NCBI GenBank assembly: GCA_947371645.1
Contig: CANBQJ010000212.1
Location: 1 to 6,524, forward strand
Origin: Burkholderiales bacterium
Lineage (GTDB): Bacteria; Pseudomonadota; Gammaproteobacteria; Burkholderiales; Burkholderiaceae
Reading direction: 5' to 3'
Length of the DNA: 6,524 nucleotides
Part shown: positions 1 to 6,524 of the stretch, one piece after another
Layout: each line of letters begins with the position of its first letter
How positions within the stretch are numbered: position 1 is the stretch's first letter
The notes under the pieces: generated by a model
Database searches by the model: none
What the model saw: the letters and a program-made list of their open reading frames with translations, nothing else
What the model was told of the DNA's origin: nothing
Program-made: the position numbers and the translations under genes

Positions 1-149
1 CCGGCACGCAGTTCCTCTTCATCTCGCACAACAAGATCGCGATGGAGATGGCCGAGCAGCTGGTGGGCGTGACCATGCAAGAACAAGGTGTCTCCCGCAT
101 CGTGGCGGTGGACATGGAGGTGGCGCTGGGCATGGCCCACGCCGCCTGA
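1..149 (+). CDS. smc: Chromosome segregation protein SMC, C-terminal end (partial)
   Basis: This is the 3' end of a gene that enters from the left edge. The reading frame starts at base 3 and gives 48 residues before a TGA at 147-149. It begins [11 protein letters not shown] and ends in [16 protein letters not shown] plus a short tail. This is the typical C-terminus of bacterial SMC ATPases: the strand and H-loop histidine (in ISHNK, His codon 27-29) of the ABC-type head, then the closing GVTM...VSR strand pair. SMC dimers organise and condense the nucleoid after replication, usually with ScpA and ScpB. The Walker A, hinge and coiled-coil parts lie outside the window. The following zipA-like gene starts 17 bases later, and smc - zipA - ligA is a known order in proteobacteria such as Pseudomonas, which supports the call. 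Confidence 0.9.
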   Translation, partial: GTQFLFISHNKIAMEMAEQLVGVTMQEQGVSRIVAVDMEVALGMAHAA

Positions 150-166
150 CAACATCAAACACAGCG

Positions 167-3504
<3,338 letters not shown>

Positions 3505-3529
3505 GACGACCGCGCAAGGACCCAAGACC

Positions 3530-4066
3530 ATGGCCATCCGCGAAATCCTGAAGATGGGCGACCCCAGGCTGCTGCAAGTGGCCAGGCCGGTCATGTCCTT
3601 CGACACGCCCGAACTGCACGCCCTGGTCCAGGACCTGAAAGACACCATGGCCGCCGCACAAGGTGCCGGCCTGGCCGCCCCACAGATCGGTGTGGACCTG
3701 TCTGTGGTGATCTTTGGTTTTGGCCGCAGCGCCCGGTACCCGGATGCGCCGCCCGTGCCCGAGACGGTCCTCGTCAACCCGGTGATCACGCCCTTGTCCC
3801 AGCTGGAAGAAGACGGCTGGGAAGGATGCCTGTCAGTTCCTGGCCTGCGGGGTGTGGTGCCCCGCTTCGCGCACATCCGCTACACCGGCTTCGATCCATA
3901 CGGGCAGCCCATCGACCGCGAGGCCGACGGGTTTCACGCCCGGGTGGTGCAGCATGAATGTGATCACCTGCTGGGCAAGCTCTACCCCATGCGGGTGCGA
4001 GACTTTCGCCAGTTTGGCTTCACCTCGGTGCTGTTCCCGGAACTGGACGCTCAATCCGACGATTGA
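3530..4066 (+). CDS. def: Peptide deformylase (PDF1A-like)
   Basis: The protein has 178 residues, the usual deformylase length. The enzyme removes the formyl group from the N-terminal methionine of new proteins as they leave the ribosome. All three family motifs are intact: [10 protein letters not shown] (45-54), EGCLSVPG (98-105, metal ligand C100) and QHECDHLLG (141-149, ligands H142 and H146, catalytic E143). The divalent metal is probably Fe2+, as in the family. The stretch from the second motif to [15 protein letters not shown] resembles plant and mitochondrial PDF1A (VPRF, G.DP.GQ, Y...V..R.F) more than E. coli Def. The ATG at 3530 is supported by AAGGA at 3516-3520, nine bases upstream. 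The gene follows ligA by 25 bases and is probably co-transcribed with it. The usual partner fmt is not here, so this may be a second deformylase gene. The 3' end overlaps the convergent DUF2237 gene by 16 bases. Confidence 0.93.
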   Translation: MAIREILKMGDPRLLQVARPVMSFDTPELHALVQDLKDTMAAAQGAGLAAPQIGVDLSVVIFGFGRSARYPDAPPVPETVLVNPVITPLSQLEEDGWEGCLSVPGLRGVVPRFAHIRYTGFDPYGQPIDREADGFHARVVQHECDHLLGKLYPMRVRDFRQFGFTSVLFPELDAQSDD

Positions 4067-4452
4067 GGGCTCGCTGGCTGGTAAGCGTGCGCCTGCAGCA
4101 CCGCCAGCGGGATCACGTTCAGCGCCCTTTCATGGGTGGCTTCCAGCACCACCGGGGGCGCCACACCGGCCTGCCAGGCCTGCAGCCAACGTTGCGCGCA
4201 CAAGCACCAGCGCTGGCCGGGTTTCAAGCCTTTGAAGCGGTATTCGGGCACCGGCGTGCTGAGGTCATTGCCTTGCGCCTTGGCGTAGGCCAGGAAGGCC
4301 TCGGTGACGCGTGCACAAACGACATGCTGGCCCAGGTCTTCGCCCCGCGTGCGGCAACAGCCGTCACGGAAAAAGCCAGTCAAGGGGTCGAAAGAGCAGG
4401 CTGCCAAGGCGCCACCGAGCACATTGCGGCCTGAGGTGAGGTGAACAGCCAT
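4051..4452 (-). CDS. DUF2237 family protein, function unknown
   Basis: The protein has 133 residues and reads [14 protein letters not shown]...[12 protein letters not shown]...[11 protein letters not shown]...GNDLSTP...[12 protein letters not shown]...[17 protein letters not shown] recognise this as the DUF2237 family, small bacterial proteins of no known function. Six cysteines (C19, C32, C33, C46, C83, C85), in RDGCC, VVC and WCLC, plus histidines H43 and H107, suggest a metal site or redox role; this is inference. No signal peptide or membrane segment is seen, so it is probably cytoplasmic. The ATG at 4452 was chosen because VLGG follows it at the usual distance. A TTG at 4464 in the same frame is possible, and neither has a clear Shine-Dalgarno sequence. 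It lies 45 bases after the nfeD-like gene on the same strand, probably as one transcript, and its stop codon lies inside the 3' end of def. Confidence 0.88.
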   Translation of the reverse strand: MAVHLTSGRNVLGGALAACSFDPLTGFFRDGCCRTRGEDLGQHVVCARVTEAFLAYAKAQGNDLSTPVPEYRFKGLKPGQRWCLCAQRWLQAWQAGVAPPVVLEATHERALNVIPLAVLQAHAYQPASPQSSD

Positions 4453-4470
4453 GTCTGCCAGCAAGCAAAC

Positions 4471-4486
4471 GGCGGGCCGGGCCGCC
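4471..4486 (-). other. GC-rich hairpin between the nfeD-like and DUF2237 genes
   Basis: GGCGG (4471-4475) and CCGCC (4482-4486) can pair, and one further C-G pair (4470/4487) gives a 6-bp stem with a 6-base loop. Read on the minus strand it is followed by TTTGCTTG, only three Ts in a row. It could slow transcription between the two genes, but the tract is too weak to call it an intrinsic terminator, and such stems arise easily by chance in GC-rich DNA. Confidence 0.2.
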
Positions 4487-4497
4487 GCTTCGATCCA

Positions 4498-4938
4498 TCA
4501 GAAAGCGGCCAGCGGTTCCAGCACCAGGTGTGTGCTTTCCACCGCCAGGATGCGGTGCGGGCCAGACCGGGGCAGGTGAGGGCCATGGTGACGCGCCGGC
4601 CACTGGGCACCCCGGTAACGCACATGGGCCGTGCCGTCGTGCTCCCATTCACCCACGCTGACTTCTTCACCCACGTCCAGCTCGCCCAGACCCGTGGTGT
4701 GGTAGCCATCCAGCTCGATGACGCCGCGCTTCATCAGCCGCCGCTGCCACCACCACACCAGGCCACCGCCCATGCCGCTGGCCAGCAGCAACTGGTCTTG
4801 TTGACCCAGGCCAAAACTGGCACCGACCGCCGCAGCCACGGCGCCGGCGGCGAGGAAGAAGAAGTGATAGGACTTGGTCAGCACTTCCATGCTGAACAGG
4901 AAACCTGCGATCACCCACCAGACCGTTGTGGCTTGCAT
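4498..4938 (-). CDS. NfeD/YbbJ-like inner membrane protein
   Basis: The protein has 146 residues, the length of short NfeD proteins such as E. coli YbbJ. The N-terminal half is hydrophobic, with likely membrane segments at about 6-20, 25-44 and 48-64 (the last ends in VWWWQRRLMKR). The rest is a small beta-barrel (OB-like) domain: GYHTTGLGELDVGEEVSV (78-95) and DGTAHVRYRGAQW (101-113) are typical NfeD signatures, followed by HRILAVESTHLVLEP. Family members work with SPFH proteins (stomatin, QmcA) in the inner membrane and are thought to help membrane quality control or microdomain organisation. The ATG at 4938 is supported by GAAGG (4946-4950), seven bases upstream. No SPFH gene is adjacent: DUF2237 follows downstream and the upstream neighbour is divergent. 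The family is clear; the cellular role here is unknown. Confidence 0.88.
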   Translation of the reverse strand: MQATTVWWVIAGFLFSMEVLTKSYHFFFLAAGAVAAAVGASFGLGQQDQLLLASGMGGGLVWWWQRRLMKRGVIELDGYHTTGLGELDVGEEVSVGEWEHDGTAHVRYRGAQWPARHHGPHLPRSGPHRILAVESTHLVLEPLAAF

Positions 4939-4975
4939 GCGCGAACCTTCGTTGAGTGTGTGAATATTGCATGAA

Positions 4976-5004
4976 AGTTTACGGTTCCCCCCCTAGGTTG
5001 GGAA
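4976..5004 (-). promoter_or_regulatory. Possible sigma-70 promoter for the nfeD-like gene
   Basis: On the minus strand TTCCCA (4999-5004) and TAAACT (4976-4981) are separated by 17 bases. Each matches the -35 and -10 consensus at four of six positions. Transcription would start near 4969, leaving a leader of about 30 bases that contains the GAAGG ribosome binding site. One copy of the CCTAGGTT repeat lies in the spacer. The match is weak, and the assignment rests mostly on position. Confidence 0.3.
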
Positions 5005-5051
5005 GCCCACTCAAGGGTTTTCCCTCTCCAAATTTGGGTAATTCCTAGGTT
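4992..5051. repeat. Pair of CCTAGGTT direct repeats 52 bp apart
   Basis: The octamer CCTAGGTT occurs at 4992-4999 and again at 5044-5051, in the same orientation. The distance from start to start is 52 bp, close to five turns of B-DNA, so a bound protein would face the same side of the helix at both sites. The core CCTAGG is itself a palindrome and contains CTAG, a tetramer that is rare in many bacterial genomes. Measured from the predicted sigma-54 start, the copies sit near -115 and -65, a plausible zone for an enhancer-binding protein. The regulator is unknown. Confidence 0.45.
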
Positions 5052-5084
5052 CGATCTGATGCCCATGTCTGAATAACGCAGGTA

Positions 5085-5105
5085 AATGGCACCGGAAATG
5101 CCATT
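5085..5105. promoter_or_regulatory. Perfect 7+7 dyad AATGGCA-N7-TGCCATT
   Basis: AATGGCA (5085-5091) and TGCCATT (5099-5105) are perfect inverted repeats separated by seven bases. The dyad covers the whole -24/-12 element. It could be an operator for a dimeric regulator that blocks sigma-54 holoenzyme, or a by-product of the partly symmetric TGGCA/TGC core. Because of the symmetry the minus strand also reads TGGCAT-N5-GTGC, a poorer sigma-54 match pointing towards the nfeD-like gene. Confidence 0.4.
5087..5101 (+). promoter_or_regulatory. Likely sigma-54 (-24/-12) promoter of the decarboxylase gene
   Basis: TGGCAC (5087-5092), five bases, then ATGC (5098-5101) matches the sigma-54 consensus TGGCAC-N5-TTGC at nine of ten positions. 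The essential GG and GC pairs are at the exact required spacing. Taking C5101 as -12, transcription would start near 5113, giving a leader of about 57 bases. Sigma-54 promoters need an activating ATPase bound upstream, and repeats that could serve are present. A weaker sigma-70-like -10 (TACACT, 5129-5134) without a good -35 is the alternative. Confidence 0.55.
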
Positions 5106-5111
5106 CTCGCA

Positions 5112-5160
5112 AGGTCACACAACGGCCCTACACTTCGCGTCTTGCCGATTTTTGTGACCT
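5112..5160 (+). promoter_or_regulatory. Possible leader stem before the decarboxylase start codon
   Basis: AGGTCACA (5112-5119) and TGTGACCT (5153-5160) are perfect 8-base inverted repeats with a 33-base loop. If transcription starts near 5113, as the sigma-54 element predicts, the 5' end of the mRNA would pair with the bases directly before the weak ribosome binding region (GGACAGG, 5161-5167; start codon at 5170). This could protect the 5' end or change access for ribosomes. The arm order (TCACA then TGTGA) is opposite to a CRP site. Confidence 0.4.
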
Positions 5161-5169
5161 GGACAGGCC

Positions 5170-6524
5170 ATGCTGCGATTTCACTTCCCCATCGTCATCA
5201 TCGACGAAGACTTTCGCTCTGAGAACACCTCTGGTCTGGGCATCCGCGCCCTGGCTGGCGCCATTGAAAAAGAGGGTTTCGAGGTCCTGGGGGTGACCAG
5301 TTACGGCGACCTGTCGCAGTTTGCACAACAGCAAAGCCGGGCCAGCGCCTTCATCCTGTCGATCGACGACGAAGAATTCACGCCAGGCCCAGAGCTCGAC
5401 CCGGCCGTGCTGAGCCTGCGCAAGTTCATCGAAGAGATCCGCTTCAAGAACGCCGACATCCCCATCTACCTGTACGGCGAGACGCGCACGTCCGAGCACA
5501 TCCCCAACGACATCCTGCGCGAGCTGCACGGCTTCATCCACATGTTCGAAGACACGCCCGAGTTTGTGGCGCGTCACATCATCCGTGAAGCCCGCAGCTA
5601 CCTCGACGGCCTGGCCCCGCCCTTTTTCAGGGCGCTGATGGACTACGCGCAAGACGGCTCGTACTCGTGGCACTGCCCGGGGCACTCCGGTGGCGTGGCC
5701 TTCCTGAAGAGCCCCGTGGGCCAGATGTTCCACCAGTTCTTTGGCGAGAACATGCTGCGTGCCGACGTCTGCAACGCCGTGGAAGAGCTGGGCCAGTTGC
5801 TGGACCACACCGGCCCCATCTACGAGAGCGAGAAGAACGCCGCGCGCATCTTCAACGCCGACCACTGCTTTTTCGTCACCAACGGCACGTCCACGTCCAA
5901 CAAGATGGTGTGGCACCACACCGTGGCCCCGGACGACATCGTCGTGGTGGACCGCAACTGCCACAAGTCCATCCTGCACGCCATCATCATGACCGGGGCC
6001 ATCCCCGTGTTCCTGACGCCCACGCGCAACCACTTCGGCATCATCGGCCCCATCCCGCAAAGCGAGTTCGAACCCGCCGCCATCCGCAAGAAGATCGCCA
6101 ACAACCCGCTGCTCAAGGGTGTGGACGCCAAAAAGGCCAAGCCGCGCATCCTCACGATCACGCAGAGCACCTACGACGGCGTGCTCTACAACACCGAAAC
6201 GATCAAGGGCATGCTGGACGGCTGGATCGACAACCTGCACTTCGATGAAGCCTGGTTGCCGCATGCCGCCTTCCACCAGTTCTACGGGCTGTACCACGCC
6301 ATGGGCAAGGGCCGCGCGCGCCCCAAAGAAGCCGTGGTCTACGCCACGCAGTCCACGCACAAGCTGTTGGCGGGCATCTCGCAGGCTTCGCACGTGCTGG
6401 TGCAGGACTCGCAGACCGTGCCGCTGGACCGCAGCCTCTTCAACGAGGCCTACCTGATGCACACCTCCACCTCGCCGCAGTACGCCATCATCGCCTCGTG
6501 CGACGTGGCCGCGGCCATGATGGA
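5170..6524 (+). CDS. Arginine/lysine/ornithine decarboxylase, N-terminal 451 residues (partial)
   Basis: The gene runs off the right edge; 451 of an expected 750 or so residues are visible. Residues 1 to about 130 form the wing domain (FPIVIIDEDF...), and the PLP-binding core starts near 150. Family signatures follow: SYSWHCPGHSGG (164-175), NGTSTSNK (238-245, phosphate binding), DRNCHKS (261-267, with H265 stacking on PLP), HFDEAW (357-362, D359 to the pyridine nitrogen) and STHKLLAGISQAS (395-407), with K398 the Schiff-base lysine. The enzyme removes CO2 from a basic amino acid to make agmatine, cadaverine or putrescine, used in acid resistance or polyamine supply. The substrate cannot be told from this part. 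The ATG at 5170 gives the usual N-terminus; the ribosome binding site is weak (GGA at 5161-5163). No antiporter gene is visible. A sigma-54-like promoter and a leader stem lie upstream. Confidence 0.93.
   Translation, partial: MLRFHFPIVIIDEDFRSENTSGLGIRALAGAIEKEGFEVLGVTSYGDLSQFAQQQSRASAFILSIDDEEFTPGPELDPAVLSLRKFIEEIRFKNADIPIYLYGETRTSEHIPNDILRELHGFIHMFEDTPEFVARHIIREARSYLDGLAPPFFRALMDYAQDGSYSWHCPGHSGGVAFLKSPVGQMFHQFFGENMLRADVCNAVEELGQLLDHTGPIYESEKNAARIFNADHCFFVTNGTSTSNKMVWHHTVAPDDIVVVDRNCHKSILHAIIMTGAIPVFLTPTRNHFGIIGPIPQSEFEPAAIRKKIANNPLLKGVDAKKAKPRILTITQSTYDGVLYNTETIKGMLDGWIDNLHFDEAWLPHAAFHQFYGLYHAMGKGRARPKEAVVYATQSTHKLLAGISQASHVLVQDSQTVPLDRSLFNEAYLMHTSTSPQYAIIASCDVAAAMM

Noticed and set aside
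4933..4973. TTGCATG repeated at 4933 and 4967.
   Set aside because: One copy is at the nfeD start codon, the repeat is only seven bases long, and its spacing has no evident meaning.
4960..4974. ArgR-like half-site (TGAAT) upstream of the decarboxylase.
   Set aside because: Only one half matches the ARG box; the other half matches at about two of five positions. It also lies far from the predicted start.
5112..5160. CRP-like TGTGA/TCACA elements.
   Set aside because: The halves are in the wrong order and 33 bases apart; CRP sites are TGTGA-N6-TCACA.
5128..6462. Open frame of 444 codons on the minus strand, opposite the decarboxylase.
   Set aside because: It is codon-aligned with the decarboxylase gene and open for the same codon-usage reason. 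The product has no recognisable family features.

Overview
The window is GC-rich, densely packed bacterial chromosome. The protein sequences and the gene order smc - zipA - ligA point to a betaproteobacterium of the order Burkholderiales, probably close to the Comamonadaceae. This placement rests on reading the sequence, not on a database search. No mobile element, CRISPR array, tRNA or rRNA gene is visible. All genes look native in base composition; only the 231-base intergenic region before position 5170 is clearly more AT-rich.

Left part (1-4066, plus strand): a tight cluster of chromosome and cell-cycle genes. It holds the last 48 codons of smc (chromosome condensin), a zipA-like gene (membrane anchor for FtsZ), ligA (NAD-dependent DNA ligase) and a peptide deformylase gene. 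Gaps are only 17, 17 and 25 bases and no terminator is visible between them, so they are probably co-transcribed. The deformylase resembles the plant/mitochondrial PDF1A type more than E. coli Def and may be a second copy in the genome.

Middle part (4051-4938, minus strand): two small genes run towards the deformylase. An NfeD/YbbJ-like membrane protein gene comes first, then a DUF2237 gene, a cysteine-rich family of unknown function. The DUF2237 gene overlaps the 3' end of def by 16 bases. No SPFH (stomatin/QmcA) partner for NfeD is present.

Right part (4939-6524): an intergenic region lies between the divergent nfeD gene and the first 451 codons of an arginine/lysine/ornithine decarboxylase, a PLP enzyme with an N-terminal wing domain. 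This region is the most interesting piece of the window. It has a near-consensus sigma-54 -24/-12 element (TGGCAC-N5-ATGC) set inside a perfect 7+7 dyad, and two copies of CCTAGGTT exactly 52 bp apart upstream. A perfect 8-bp inverted repeat has its left arm at the predicted sigma-54 transcription start and its right arm next to the ribosome binding region. Together they suggest an activator-dependent, nitrogen- or stress-responsive decarboxylase gene with a structured leader. That is inference from sequence pattern. I see no clearly new multi-gene system.
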